The notes under the pieces were generated by a model that did no database searches, was not told where the DNA came from, and worked only from the letters and a program-made list of their open reading frames with translations. This document shows, piece by piece, positions 14,954 through 23,907 of a stretch of DNA of 27,503 nt. This DNA is from a candidate division Zixibacteria bacterium SM23_81 (lineage in GTDB: Bacteria; SM23-81): NCBI GenBank assembly GCA_001304015.1, contig LJUY01000033.1:1-27503 (forward strand), read 5' to 3'. Each line of letters opens with the position of its first letter. The stretch's first letter is position 1. Made by a program: the position numbers and the translations under genes.

Positions 14954-15053
14954 AGATACAAGCCTGCCATTTACATATTAACTTATTTATCAATTGGCAG
15001 TTATATAAACCATCTAAAGTCTTACTTTAGGTATTCTGGGGAGCTTACGACCT

Positions 15054-16835
15054 TCATAGATCAGTGGCCACGCCGGATGATTGATGGTCCAGAATCTCCT
15101 TCAGGGCCTGCTCCATGGTCAACAGAGGTGTCTCCACGGTCCAACCCCGTTTTCGAAGCTGCACCATCAGCTGAGAAGCCAGAGGCAGGTCGATGCCCAG
15201 CTGACCCACCCGCTCCCCCTTTGCGAAGATCGCCCACGGGGTATCATCCTCAGCCACAGTGCCTTCCTCCATGACCACCAGACGATCCGCCAGAGAAACG
15301 ACCAAATCCATGTTATGGGTGATCAGCACTATGGCCGTTCCCTGACTGCGAAGCTGTCTCAAAATCTCAAGGATCTGATCGCATCCCCTGGGGTCAAGCC
15401 CCACAAAGGGCTCATCCAAGATGAGGACTTCTGGCCCCAGGGCTAAAACGCCGGCGATGGCCACCCGGCGCTGTTCCCCCCCGCTGAGGTCGAAGGGGGA
15501 ACGCCGGGCAAAATGATTTACATCCAGGCCCACCAAATGCAGGGCCTTGCGGACTCGTTGATCTACCTCTCCATCTGAAAGGTTGAGATTCCGTGGTCCA
15601 TAGGCCACGTCATCGTAAACCGTCTCCTCGAAGAGCTGTTTCTCCGGAAACTGGAACACAAGACCCACTTTCTGGCGCAATTTCTGAAGATCCCTTTCCT
15701 TTTCGCTCACGCCCTGACCGTCCACCACCACCCTCCCCGAGGAAGGTCGCAGCAGGGCATTCAGATGTTGCACCAGAGTGCTCTTGCCGGAGCCGATGGG
15801 TCCCACCAGCCCCACCAGCTCCCCACGGCGTATGGACAGGCTGGCCCCACGGAGCGCAATGTTCTCTGTGGGCAGACCGGGATTATACCGGTAGCAGAGC
15901 TTCTCCGCCCGAATTCTCTCTTCACCCATTTCCCCAGGACCCAATCCCTCTGTGTCCAGAGTCCTCTCTTCTTTCTCAACTACCATGCGACGGACGTTCC
16001 CGAACCTGGGAAGGGAAAAGATGCCCACCGCCAGCTCATCCAAGTCATGGATGGGTTTTGGCATGGAGACACCAGCCTTTTCGAGCCTATTGGCCAGTTC
16101 CACGGGAAAAGGCGGCCTCAATCCCAGCTGGGCTAACCGGTCCCCTTGAGAAAAAACCTCATCGGGGCATCCCTCCATGACCAGCTTTCCCTCATGGAGC
16201 ACTAATACACGCGGGGACTCGGCGGCCTCCTCAGGGAACTGGGTGATGTGCACCACTGAGACCTGACCATCAGCGCACAGCCGCCCCAGCAGCTCCCGCA
16301 CCTCTCGTCGGCCCACGGGATCCAGCAGGGATGTGGGCTCATCCAAAATCAGGTATTTAGGCCGCATGGCCAGAACGGCGGCGATGGACAGACGCTGCTT
16401 CTCCCCACCGGAGAGCAGGTGAGGCGGACGCTGGCGAAAATCCAATAGGTGAAACTGATCCAGCACCTCCTCTACCCGATCTCGCAACAGTCCCGATGGG
16501 ATTGCCAGGTTCTCCAAGCCGAAGGCGATCTCCCGCTCCACCGTGGTGGAGACGATCTGATTGTCCGGGTTCTGGAAAACCATCCCCACCCTGCGCCGAA
16601 CGTCATCCCAATTGGTTCGCTGACGGACATCCAACTCATCCACCCAGACCTCACCACTCTGGGGAACGAGAAGACCATTGAGGCAACGGGCCAGGGTGCT
16701 CTTGCCGGAACCATTGGATCCGATGATGGCTACCGTCTCGCCCTCGGAGATTTTTAGAGAAACCCCCTTCAGGGCCATGAGACGACCACCGTCCCTGAGG
16801 CGGTAGCTGAACTCCAGATCCCGCACATCGATCAT
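15054..16835 (-). CDS. Two-domain ECF-type ABC transporter ATPase (EcfA1-EcfA2/CbiO fusion)
   Basis: 593 aa with two complete ATPase halves. Half 1: Walker A GSNGSGKST (39-47), Q-loop VFQNPDNQ, LSGGE (141-145), LILDEP (162-167), switch His196. Half 2: Walker A GPIGSGKST (345-353), Q-loop VFQFPEKQ, LSGGE (450-454), LILDEP (471-476), switch His507. The Q-loop NPDNQ and FPEKQ signatures are those of EcfA1 and EcfA2, which power vitamin and metal uptake with an EcfT membrane protein and a substrate-binding S component. Neither lies in the window, so the substrate is unknown. ATG at 16835 (MIDVRDLEFSY); the 22-codon longer start is a translation of the upstream repeat. Confidence 0.9.
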   Translation of the reverse strand: MIDVRDLEFSYRLRDGGRLMALKGVSLKISEGETVAIIGSNGSGKSTLARCLNGLLVPQSGEVWVDELDVRQRTNWDDVRRRVGMVFQNPDNQIVSTTVEREIAFGLENLAIPSGLLRDRVEEVLDQFHLLDFRQRPPHLLSGGEKQRLSIAAVLAMRPKYLILDEPTSLLDPVGRREVRELLGRLCADGQVSVVHITQFPEEAAESPRVLVLHEGKLVMEGCPDEVFSQGDRLAQLGLRPPFPVELANRLEKAGVSMPKPIHDLDELAVGIFSLPRFGNVRRMVVEKEERTLDTEGLGPGEMGEERIRAEKLCYRYNPGLPTENIALRGASLSIRRGELVGLVGPIGSGKSTLVQHLNALLRPSSGRVVVDGQGVSEKERDLQKLRQKVGLVFQFPEKQLFEETVYDDVAYGPRNLNLSDGEVDQRVRKALHLVGLDVNHFARRSPFDLSGGEQRRVAIAGVLALGPEVLILDEPFVGLDPRGCDQILEILRQLRSQGTAIVLITHNMDLVVSLADRLVVMEEGTVAEDDTPWAIFAKGERVGQLGIDLPLASQLMVQLRKRGWTVETPLLTMEQALKEILDHQSSGVATDL

Positions 16836-16847
16836 GCCTTTTCCCCT

Positions 16848-16928
16848 TCCCCGATTCCTCAATCCCCGATCTTGGATCCTCTGCCCCCGATTCCCACCCA
16901 TCCCCGATCCTAGATACTAGATCCTGGA
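16848..16928. repeat. Degenerate heptanucleotide array, TCCCCGA/TCCTAGA type
   Basis: Runs of 7-bp units such as TCCCCGA, TCTTGGA, TCCTCTG, CCCCCGA (16863-16890) and TCCCCGA, TCCTAGA, TACTAGA, TCCTGGA (16901-16928), with small phase shifts. It fills the leader just upstream of the ECF ATPase start. Confidence 0.72.
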
Positions 16929-16953
16929 TGCGAAGCAGGTGCATGAATTGTGA

Positions 16954-16999
16954 CGTAATGCGTAATACGTAATTTCCCTTCGCATTACGAATTACGTAC
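16954..16999. repeat. Two inverted heptanucleotide arrays of CGTAATN type
   Basis: CGTAATG, CGTAATA, CGTAATT (16954-16974) face CGCATTA, CGAATTA, CGT (16981-16997). A 12-position stem with one mismatch can form (16962-16973 with 16984-16995) around a 10-nt loop. Confidence 0.8.
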
Positions 17000-17057
17000 T
17001 GCGATCTGAACAAATTTTCAAGATCTAGCATGGAGCGTCAGGTGACTTTAGGTTTTT

Positions 17058-17092
17058 CCTAGCATCTAGAATCCAGAATCCAGCATCCAGAA
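17058..17092. repeat. Heptanucleotide array, 5 units of TTCTGGA type
   Basis: On the minus strand TTCTGGA, TGCTGGA, TTCTGGA, TTCTAGA, TGCTAGG in exact phase. It lies 13 bp beyond the stop codon of the methyltransferase gene at 17106. Confidence 0.88.
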
Positions 17093-17105
17093 CGTGCATG
17101 AGGTC

Positions 17106-18005
17106 CTATTCCCTCCGTGCCAAAATCTCCATGCTCGGCCTGATATCCCTCCACAGCAGTCGGCTCAACAATGCTGTCGGGACCAAGAGAAGGTCCAGGG
17201 TCCGCACCAGGACATGGTCCATGACCGCCCCTCGGCGGTGGAACAATCGCACCAAGCTATTGACCTCCAGTGTTATACTGTCCAGCAATGGAGCGCTAAC
17301 CCGCATAGGGGAGAATCCGGCCTTCTGGAGGCAGGTGCATATGGACTGTGGTGTGAAAAACCGGAGATGCGTGGGATCCTCCAGATGCCACCAGCTCTCC
17401 CCGAAAATCCGCAAGCCCGCCGAACGACCGTTGGGCGTCACTAAATAGATGAGAGCTCCCTTTCTGGCGGCGGCGAACAGCTTGCGAAAGCAGCGCAGAG
17501 GATCCTCCAGATGCTCCACAACGTGAATCATGTAAATGAGGTCCAGGCGCTCTTTTGGCAGGTCCGCTCGCTCTAATCCCTCATAATACAGATGAGCCCC
17601 GAGATACCTCAACTGATCCACCTGGAGACCCTGGGGCTGACTCACCTCCACACCGTAAACCTGGTGGTTCCGCCTTTGAAAAGACCTCAACAGCTGTCCG
17701 TCTCCAAATCCCACCTCCAAAACGTGAAGAGACTCTGGTTTGGCAAGCTGCGGGAGCAACTGGAGCAGCTTGCGCCGGGTGAAAAAAAGGCGGAATCGGT
17801 CGAACTTCTCCGACCCGCCGTAAACTTGATCTCGGGCGCCTGCCGGACAGAGGCGCACATCGCGGACCACATGCCCGCACAGGGGACACCTGTGCACAAG
17901 ACATCCCCGGGCCAGCCGCTGGACCACCAAAGTGCGGTCGCACACTTCGCACCGCTTGGACCGCTGGCCCTGAAACTCCACCTTCTTTTTCCCTCCAGAG
18001 ACCAT
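17106..18005 (-). CDS. Class I SAM-dependent methyltransferase with N-terminal zinc ribbon
   Basis: 299 aa. Residues 19-43 carry Cys19-x2-Cys22 and Cys40-x2-Cys43, a probable zinc ribbon. The SAM-binding motif is LHVLEVGFGDGQLL (93-106), with the acidic residue of motif II in VYGVEVSQ and the post-motif HVVEHLEDP (161-169). This matches the broad group annotated as class I methyltransferases acting on sugars, lipids or small molecules; the substrate is not recognisable. The ATG at 18005 follows the gcvPB stop by 5 nt with GAGG 3 nt upstream; an in-frame GTG at 18029 is an alternative. It is the last gene before a heptamer array and no terminator hairpin was seen. Context gives no clear job in glycine cleavage. 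Confidence 0.82.
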   Translation of the reverse strand: MVSGGKKKVEFQGQRSKRCEVCDRTLVVQRLARGCLVHRCPLCGHVVRDVRLCPAGARDQVYGGSEKFDRFRLFFTRRKLLQLLPQLAKPESLHVLEVGFGDGQLLRSFQRRNHQVYGVEVSQPQGLQVDQLRYLGAHLYYEGLERADLPKERLDLIYMIHVVEHLEDPLRCFRKLFAAARKGALIYLVTPNGRSAGLRIFGESWWHLEDPTHLRFFTPQSICTCLQKAGFSPMRVSAPLLDSITLEVNSLVRLFHRRGAVMDHVLVRTLDLLLVPTALLSRLLWRDIRPSMEILARRE

Positions 18006-18010
18006 GAACC

Positions 18011-19492
18011 TCAATCCTCGGGCTGCCACCGGAGCTTTAGGTCCCGGGCGGCTTTGACCTCATCCAGCCTGGCGACGGGGGTGCAGTGAGGAGCCGTTTT
18101 CAGCACCTCGGGATCGGACTCCGCCTCCTGGGCAATCTGAATCATGGCCTCCACAAAGGCGTCCAGAGACTCTAGGCTTTCCGTCTCCGTGGGCTCGATC
18201 ATGAGCGCTTCAGGCACAATCAGAGGGAAGTAGATGGTGGGGGCATGCACGCCAAAGTCCAACAATCTTTTAGCGATATCCAGCGTCCTCACTCCCTGAT
18301 CCTGAAACTTCTTTCCAGACAGAACGAACTCGTGCTGGCAATGTTGGCCATGGGGAAGATCGAAGGTCGATTGCAATCTTCTCATCAGATAGTTGGCGTT
18401 GATGATGGCGTTCTCGCTCACCCGCCGGAATCCCTCTAGACCTAGATGCCTGATGTACGCGTAGGCTTTCACCATGACTCCGAAGTTACCGTAGAAAGCC
18501 TGAACCTTGCCGATGGTCTTGGCACGGTCATGCTCCAGGGTGCAGCTGCCGTCCTGGCTTTTCACCACTACGGGCACAGGAAGATACGGGGCCAGTTCTT
18601 TCTTAACGCCCACGGGACCTGCCCCAGGACCTCCACCGCCGTGGGGCGCAGAGAAGGTCTTGTGCAGGTTGAAATGAACCACATCGAAGCCCATATCACC
18701 GGGCCGAACGATGCCCAGTAAGGCATTCAGGTTGGCCCCATCCATGTACATCAGGCCGCCCACGTCGTGTACCATCTGAGCGATGTCCTGAATCTGTGAC
18801 TCGAAGATGCCCAGGGTGTTGGGCACCGTCAGCATCAGGGCGGCCACCTGGTCGTCCAGAACCTGGCGCAGAGCCGTTAGGTCCACCTGGCCCTGGGGAT
18901 TGGATGGTACCTGGACCACCTGATAGCCAGCGATTCGCGCGCTGGCTGGATTGGTGCCGTGGGCCGAATCAGGAATAATCACCTTGGTTCGAGAGCTTCC
19001 CCTGTCCTGAAGCAGAGCCCGAATCATCAGCAGGCCGGTCAACTCACCATGGGCCCCGGCGGCGGGTTGGAGTGTGATCGCGTCCAGACCGGCCAGCTCA
19101 CAGAGCCATCTGCCCAGGCGGTGCATCAAACGAAGGGCACCCTGGATCGTCTCAACAGGCTGTAGGGGATGCAAGTCGCACAAGCCGGGCAGTCGAGCCA
19201 GACCCTCGTGAAACTTGGGATTATACTTCATGGTGCAGGAGCCCAGGGGATAGAAGCCCCTGTCCACATGATGGTTCAGGACAGACAGCCGAGTAAAGTG
19301 GCGCACCACATCGGCCTCGCTCACCTGGGGTAAGGGCGGAGGATCTGCTCGTCGAATTTCCTGGGGAAGAAGTTCCTCCAGGGATTGTCGGGGCACATCC
19401 AGCTTGGGAGGCTTGGTGCCTCGACGTGCCGGAGAACTGAGCTCGAAGACCAGCCTCTCCTGCTCGACACGGTGGCATTCCTCCCTTTTCAT
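18011..19492 (-). CDS. gcvPB: Glycine dehydrogenase (decarboxylating), subunit 2
   Basis: 493 aa. With GcvPA it forms the split P-protein, which decarboxylates glycine and passes the aminomethyl group to lipoyl-GcvH. The PLP region is intact: [18 protein letters not shown] with PLP-binding Lys278, and [25 protein letters not shown] and [13 protein letters not shown] are all family hallmarks. ATG at 19492 ([19 protein letters not shown]) begins 1 nt after the stop of the solute-binding protein. Two unrelated genes separate it from gcvPA, and gcvT is absent from the window. Confidence 0.94.
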   Translation of the reverse strand: MKREECHRVEQERLVFELSSPARRGTKPPKLDVPRQSLEELLPQEIRRADPPPLPQVSEADVVRHFTRLSVLNHHVDRGFYPLGSCTMKYNPKFHEGLARLPGLCDLHPLQPVETIQGALRLMHRLGRWLCELAGLDAITLQPAAGAHGELTGLLMIRALLQDRGSSRTKVIIPDSAHGTNPASARIAGYQVVQVPSNPQGQVDLTALRQVLDDQVAALMLTVPNTLGIFESQIQDIAQMVHDVGGLMYMDGANLNALLGIVRPGDMGFDVVHFNLHKTFSAPHGGGGPGAGPVGVKKELAPYLPVPVVVKSQDGSCTLEHDRAKTIGKVQAFYGNFGVMVKAYAYIRHLGLEGFRRVSENAIINANYLMRRLQSTFDLPHGQHCQHEFVLSGKKFQDQGVRTLDIAKRLLDFGVHAPTIYFPLIVPEALMIEPTETESLESLDAFVEAMIQIAQEAESDPEVLKTAPHCTPVARLDEVKAARDLKLRWQPED

Positions 19493-19493
19493 G

Positions 19494-21158
19494 TCAATAT
19501 TTCCTTTCCTGGCGGGGTACCCACCACTGGTGCAGGTTTTTATACACGCCCCGGATGTCCATATGAACGCCACGAAAACGCCGGTGAATGGCGTGGCAGT
19601 CCTGAGCGACGTACAAAAAGGTATATGGCTGTTCCTCGGCGATAATCTCCTGGAAACGATACCAGATCTTCTTGGCGGCCTCCCGATCTACCGCCAGGCG
19701 ACCCCTTTCGATGAGGTCGTCCACCTCCGGGTTGGAAAAGGAGATGTAGTTATACTTGCCCTGGATGGATTTGGAGTGCCATACAGGAGTGGGATTGATG
19801 ACGAAGCTGCCCCGCCATGCTAGGATGCAGGCGTCGAACTCTTTGGCCTGAGTCTTGTTGAGGAACACGTTCCATTCCAGAGATTTAATGTCCATGCGAA
19901 GGCCCAGGTCCTGGAAGGCGGCCTGTATCACCGTGGAGACCTCCTCGGAGATCCGATTATCGGTGATGATGGTCATGGTGAAGGAAAAGGGATAGCCACC
20001 TCTGTCCAATAGCCCATCCCCATCGCTGTCGCGCCAACCCACCTCGGCCAGGAGACGCTTGGCTCGCTCCGGATCGAAGGGGTAGGGCCGAATGCTTTCG
20101 TTATAAGCCCAGGAGGTGGGCACGATGGGCCCGGTGCACAGCTGGCCCAAACCGAAACGCAATCCCTGGATGATCCCCTCCCGGTCGATGGCCATGGTCA
20201 GGGCTCGTCTGACCCGTTTGTCTCCAAAGAGCGGATTTAAGAGGTTCCAGCCCACGTAAACATAGTCTCGTCCCGGATATTTCCACACTCGCAAGCGGTC
20301 ATCTTCCATCCAGCGACCTTGGTCACTGGTGGGCACGGTGGGCAAAAGGTCGATGCCACCAGTCTCCAGCTCCACCCGACGGGTGGTTTCGTCGGGAATG
20401 ACGCGAAATACCACACGATCAAGAGGGGGCCGTCCCTCATAATAACCGTCGTTGGGGACCAAGATGAGGCGATCCTGACTGGCCCAGCTTTCAAGCTTGA
20501 AGGGACCATTACCCACGGGCTTACGGTTAAAATCGGCGAACTTCATCTTATCTGGGGGCACCTTCTCCAGGAGGTGCTTGGGCAATACGACCAATCGAGT
20601 GTCCCCTAGCTGGTCGGCGTAGGGCTTTTTGAAGATGAAGTTTATCGTGTAATCGTCCATCACCTCCACCCGCTCCACGAAATCGAAATCGCTGATTCCG
20701 GGGTAGGCGATGACCGGATCGGCCATCAGCTCATAGGTGTAAGCCACATCGTGGGCAGTGGTTGGCAGGCCGTCGGTCCAGAAAACGTCGCGCCGCAGGT
20801 GATAGGTAAGAACCCTGTGATCGGAGGAAAATTCCCACGACTCCGCCAGCTTGGGGACGATGTTGAGGTTTTCATCGTACTCTGTGAGGCGCAGAAACAA
20901 CAGCTCGATGATATCCTGGGCCACGGCGGAGGTGGAGACCAGCTCATTGAGGGCGTCAACGTCCACGCGGATCCCCACTACCAGGGTTCCCCCATATCGA
21001 GATGATTGGTGGCCCTCCCGAGCCTCTTGCTCCCCCTGGCCACAATCCCAGATGGGCAGCAGGGCCAATAATAGCAGAAGGGCCCAGAGCCTCAGATGAG
21101 TCCTACTCCTCTGGCTTATCGGCCAGCTTCTCCAGTTGCCCTTTGATCCACTCCTCAT
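19494..21158 (-). CDS. ABC-type peptide/nickel family solute-binding protein (SBP_bac_5)
   Basis: About 554 aa. A basic N-terminus is followed by [14 protein letters not shown] and DCGQG, probably a secretion signal and perhaps a lipid-anchored Cys, although the residues before Cys do not make a standard lipobox. The mature part shows the family pattern: [56 protein letters not shown], and [29 protein letters not shown]. No permease or ATPase genes of an Opp/Dpp transporter lie next to it, so the partner system is elsewhere or it serves as a sensor or chaperone. The start is uncertain: the ATG at 21158 overlaps the previous gene by 56 nt and lacks a strong ribosome site; a rare CTG near the hydrophobic segment is possible. 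Longer starts (21371) are excluded by the signal peptide position. Confidence 0.85.
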   Translation of the reverse strand: MRSGSKGNWRSWPISQRSRTHLRLWALLLLLALLPIWDCGQGEQEAREGHQSSRYGGTLVVGIRVDVDALNELVSTSAVAQDIIELLFLRLTEYDENLNIVPKLAESWEFSSDHRVLTYHLRRDVFWTDGLPTTAHDVAYTYELMADPVIAYPGISDFDFVERVEVMDDYTINFIFKKPYADQLGDTRLVVLPKHLLEKVPPDKMKFADFNRKPVGNGPFKLESWASQDRLILVPNDGYYEGRPPLDRVVFRVIPDETTRRVELETGGIDLLPTVPTSDQGRWMEDDRLRVWKYPGRDYVYVGWNLLNPLFGDKRVRRALTMAIDREGIIQGLRFGLGQLCTGPIVPTSWAYNESIRPYPFDPERAKRLLAEVGWRDSDGDGLLDRGGYPFSFTMTIITDNRISEEVSTVIQAAFQDLGLRMDIKSLEWNVFLNKTQAKEFDACILAWRGSFVINPTPVWHSKSIQGKYNYISFSNPEVDDLIERGRLAVDREAAKKIWYRFQEIIAEEQPYTFLYVAQDCHAIHRRFRGVHMDIRGVYKNLHQWWVPRQERKY

Positions 21159-21954
21159 ATTGGTGTCCCGGATAACGGCGGAGGAAGGCTTGATAGGCTG
21201 CCACTGCCTCCTGTTTGCGTTCTGCCCTTTGGTAGGTGTATCCGATCTCCAGCGGAGCTTCTTCCGCAAGCTCGCTCTCAGGATACCGGTCCGCGATTTG
21301 CTTGAAACGAACCACTGCCTCATCGGTTCTCTCCAGACGGCGGAGAGCATCTCCCTGGGAGGAGAGGGCATCGTCCGAAAAACCCTCCCGGTTTTGGGGG
21401 TCTAAACGGACCACCTTTTCAAATAGAGACAGGGAGTGATCCCATTGACCCCGCTGATGATGTTTCTCACCTAGTAGGAAGAGGAGCTGGACCTTGGTGG
21501 AATCCTCCCCGACCTGTTTCTGAAGCGCAGCCATGGTGCCCTTGCCGGCGAGATAATCTCGAATCTGAGCCATAAAGGGTTCGGGCCGCAGATAGCCCAC
21601 AATGCGATCCACCTCTTGACCAGAGGGATCCAACAAAAGGATGGTGGGATAACCGAAAACCTGGAAATCCCGGGCCGCTTGGGTGTCAGCCCGGGCGTCC
21701 ACCTTGGCCCAGATAAACTGCCGGGAAAAGTCAACCACACTGGAATCGGAAAAGGTTGTATCTTCCAAAGCTTTGCACCACTTGCAAGTTTGAGTATAGA
21801 CATCTACCAAAAGGTGTCTCTGCGAATCCTCGGCCGCAGCCAGAGCCTCCTTCACAGAGCCGGCCCAGCGGATCTCCTCCCCCTTTTGGGCACAGGCCAA
21901 GACCATGAAAGAAATCAGCAGAGATAGAGCCACGAATTTAGCAAACCACAACAC
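21103..21954 (-). CDS. Thioredoxin-fold lipoprotein with C-terminal TPR repeats
   Basis: 283 aa. Signal sequence LWFAKFVALSLLISFMVLAC ends at Cys21, a likely lipidation site. Residues 30-145 form a thioredoxin-like domain with the redox motif Cys57-Lys-Trp-Cys60 and the cis-Pro loop FGYPTILLLD, as in periplasmic DsbD-gamma/YyaL-type and thiol-disulfide proteins. The rest is tetratricopeptide-like (LLFLLGEKHHQRGQWDHSLSLFEKVVRLDP, PLEIGYTYQRAERKQEAVAAYQAFLRRYPG). The GTG at 21954 has AGGAGGT 6 nt upstream; the longer ORF start overlaps gcvPA. The likely role is periplasmic thiol redox work or partner binding. It lies between gcvPA and the solute-binding protein. Confidence 0.85.
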   Translation of the reverse strand: MLWFAKFVALSLLISFMVLACAQKGEEIRWAGSVKEALAAAEDSQRHLLVDVYTQTCKWCKALEDTTFSDSSVVDFSRQFIWAKVDARADTQAARDFQVFGYPTILLLDPSGQEVDRIVGYLRPEPFMAQIRDYLAGKGTMAALQKQVGEDSTKVQLLFLLGEKHHQRGQWDHSLSLFEKVVRLDPQNREGFSDDALSSQGDALRRLERTDEAVVRFKQIADRYPESELAEEAPLEIGYTYQRAERKQEAVAAYQAFLRRYPGHQYEEWIKGQLEKLADKPEE

Positions 21955-22072
21955 TATTGACCTCCTCACATGAAAAAGGGATACCAGCGAGCCCGCCTGA
22001 AATCCTGACGGCCTCTCGGCCACTGATATCCCCAGCTCGATGGCCTGCAGCTTTTTCTTTGCCCTCAACAGA

Positions 22073-23428
22073 TTATGTTGCCCTTTGAGTGGCAAATTTC
22101 CCGAGATGCTCCACTAGATGATCTATCTGCTCCCTGGTCCTCTTTTCCGTCACGGCCACCAACAAACAGTCATCCAGGCCCATGCGGAATCGCCCCAGAT
22201 CTACCCCGGCCAAGAGCCCCTCGGCAACCAGTTGCTGAATGATCCGTCCAGGCGGTGCGGGAACCTGAACGGCGAATTCCTTAAAAAAGGGACGCTCAAA
22301 ACGTAGCCGAAATCCTGGCAGGCGGCAGATGGCTTTCTGAGCGTAGTGGCTTTTCTGCAAACAGAGATCCGCCACCTCTCGGAGCCCCTCCCTTCCCATT
22401 AGGGAGAGGTAAATGGTGCTGGCCAGAGCATTGAGGGCGTGATTGGTGCAGATATTGGAGGTGGCCTTCTCCCGTCGAATGTGCTGCTCCCGGGTTTGCA
22501 GCGTGAGAACGAAGCCCCTCCGACCCAGCCGGTCCGTCGTCTGGCCCACTAGCCTGCCCGGCATTTGCCTGACCAACTCCTTCTTGCAGGCGAAAAAGCC
22601 CAGAAACGGTCCGCCAAAGTTCATGGCATTTCCCAGGGCTTGCCCCTCTCCCAGGACAATATCGGCTCCCGTCTGTCCGGGCGGTACCAACAGGCCTAGA
22701 GAGATGGGATCCACGCAGACCACCACCAGCGCCCCAGCCCTTCGGGCGATATCAGCTGCCTCGGCCTGGGGCTCCAGGATGCCCAGGAAATTGGGTTGCT
22801 GAAAAAAAACGGCGGCCGTTTCATCCCCCACCATCGCCCCAAGGGAGCCCAGGTCTAGATGCCCCTCGGGGAAAGGAACCAGCTGTACCGTCAGCCCCAG
22901 ACCTCCCGTATAGGTTCGCAGCGTTTGAAGATAGGCTGGGTTGACCGTTCCGGCAATGACCAAATCCCTCCTTCCGGTATGGGCGTGAGCCATCAAGGCC
23001 GCCTCGCCCATGGATGAGGCGGCGTCGTACATGGAGGCATTGGCCACATCCATATCCGTTAGTTGGCAGATAAGGGTCTGAAACTCGAAGATGGACTGCA
23101 AGGTTCCCTGACTCACCTCTGCCTGATAAGGCGTATAAGCGGTATAGAACTCAGATCGACCTAGGAGCTCAGCCACCACGCCGGGAAGAAAATGGTCGTA
23201 TGCACCCGCCCCCAAGAAAGAGACCAGACGTTCTGAACTGTGGTTCTCCCAGGACAAGGCCTGGACCTCATGGACCACCTCTTGCTCTGTGGAGCCCGAC
23301 GGCAGAGAGAGTTCTCCGGACCACCTGAGGGGCTCAGGGATGGCCTCGAGAAGCTCCTCAAAAGAGGTGACGCCGATGGCCTCAAGCATTTTCTGTCGAT
23401 CGGTATCTGTGTTGGCGATGTAAGGCAT
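22073..23428 (-). CDS. gcvPA: Glycine dehydrogenase (decarboxylating), subunit 1
   Basis: 451 aa, normal for the split P-protein. The N-terminus MPYIANTDTDRQKMLEAIGV matches the family start, and GAGAYDHFLPGVV, TAYTPYQAEVSQGTLQ, FEFQTLICQLTDMDVANASMYD and the GEGQALGNAMNFGGP region are typical. It lacks the catalytic Lys, which resides in GcvPB. The ATG at 23428 is chosen from the conserved N-terminus; a GTG at 23458 overlapping the gcvH stop by 4 nt is a possible coupled start but would add ten atypical residues. Neither start has a strong ribosome site. It is followed by a 118-bp gap to the thioredoxin gene. Confidence 0.93.
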   Translation of the reverse strand: MPYIANTDTDRQKMLEAIGVTSFEELLEAIPEPLRWSGELSLPSGSTEQEVVHEVQALSWENHSSERLVSFLGAGAYDHFLPGVVAELLGRSEFYTAYTPYQAEVSQGTLQSIFEFQTLICQLTDMDVANASMYDAASSMGEAALMAHAHTGRRDLVIAGTVNPAYLQTLRTYTGGLGLTVQLVPFPEGHLDLGSLGAMVGDETAAVFFQQPNFLGILEPQAEAADIARRAGALVVVCVDPISLGLLVPPGQTGADIVLGEGQALGNAMNFGGPFLGFFACKKELVRQMPGRLVGQTTDRLGRRGFVLTLQTREQHIRREKATSNICTNHALNALASTIYLSLMGREGLREVADLCLQKSHYAQKAICRLPGFRLRFERPFFKEFAVQVPAPPGRIIQQLVAEGLLAGVDLGRFRMGLDDCLLVAVTEKRTREQIDHLVEHLGKFATQRAT

Positions 23429-23454
23429 TGGTCTGCACTGGCTGAGGTGGGGCT

Positions 23455-23832
23455 TCACTCGCCGATGAACTCACGATATTCCTTCGGGGAGAGCAAATTC
23501 TCCAATTCTTCCTCGTTGGCCACCTTGATCTTGACCATCCACCCTTCCCCATAGGGATCCGAGTTTATAATCTGAGGCGTATCCTCGAGCTTCGCGTTGA
23601 CCTCGACCACCTCTCCGGACACCGGGGAGTAAAGCTCCGAGACGGCTTTCACCGCCTCCACGGTGCCGAACGGCTCCATCTGAGAGACCTCCTCCCCCAA
23701 GGAGGGAAGCTCCACAAAAACGATGTCGCCCAGCTCTTTTTGAGCATAATCGGTAATCCCTACGGTGGCCAGGCCCGATTCCACCTGGACCCACTCGTGC
23801 TCCTCGGAGTATTTCAGATCGTTGGGAACCAT
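23455..23832 (-). CDS. gcvH: Glycine cleavage system H protein
   Basis: 125 aa lipoyl carrier protein. The lipoyl-attachment site is in GTVEAVKAVSELYSP (Lys62), flanked by the family blocks KYSEEHEWV, VGITDYAQKELGDIVFVELP and NSDPYGEGWMVKI. ATG at 23832 with AAGGG about 7 nt upstream. It lies 75 bp after accC, so a biotin-dependent and a lipoate-dependent pathway share an operon. GcvT and the lipoyl dehydrogenase are not in the window. Confidence 0.96.
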   Translation of the reverse strand: MVPNDLKYSEEHEWVQVESGLATVGITDYAQKELGDIVFVELPSLGEEVSQMEPFGTVEAVKAVSELYSPVSGEVVEVNAKLEDTPQIINSDPYGEGWMVKIKVANEEELENLLSPKEYREFIGE

Positions 23833-23907
23833 GCCATGACCCTTTCTCCAACGTTGCGCAAACCCCTGAATCCCAGGTTTGTTTCCACTGGGGGAAGCAA
23901 ACCCAAA

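Larger units (their letters stand above)
14393..15053. other. 661-bp gene-free repeat island
   Basis: No intact gene. It contains, in order, a heptamer array, three palindromic elements, the second copy of the 50-bp dispersed element, a 20-codon nuclease gene remnant and a decayed GTTGGGTT-type element (all listed separately). Near the end, CTAAAGT/ACTTTAG (15013-15029) forms a 7-bp hairpin just beyond the ECF ATPase gene but has no T-run, so it is only a weak terminator candidate. Confidence 0.7.

Noticed and set aside
15593-16180. 195-codon plus-strand ORF opposite the ECF ATPase
   Set aside because: Shadow frame over the conserved ATPase domains; Pro/Ser/Arg-rich peptide typical of antisense translation.
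16836-16901. Longer N-terminus for the ECF ATPase
   Set aside because: The Arg/Gly-rich stretch is a translation of the TCCCCGA-type heptamer array; MIDVRDLEFSY is the normal family start.
19494-21158. Complete peptide ABC transporter operon
   Set aside because: Only the solute-binding protein is present; neighbours are gcv and thioredoxin-like genes, and the ECF ATPase belongs to a different transporter class.
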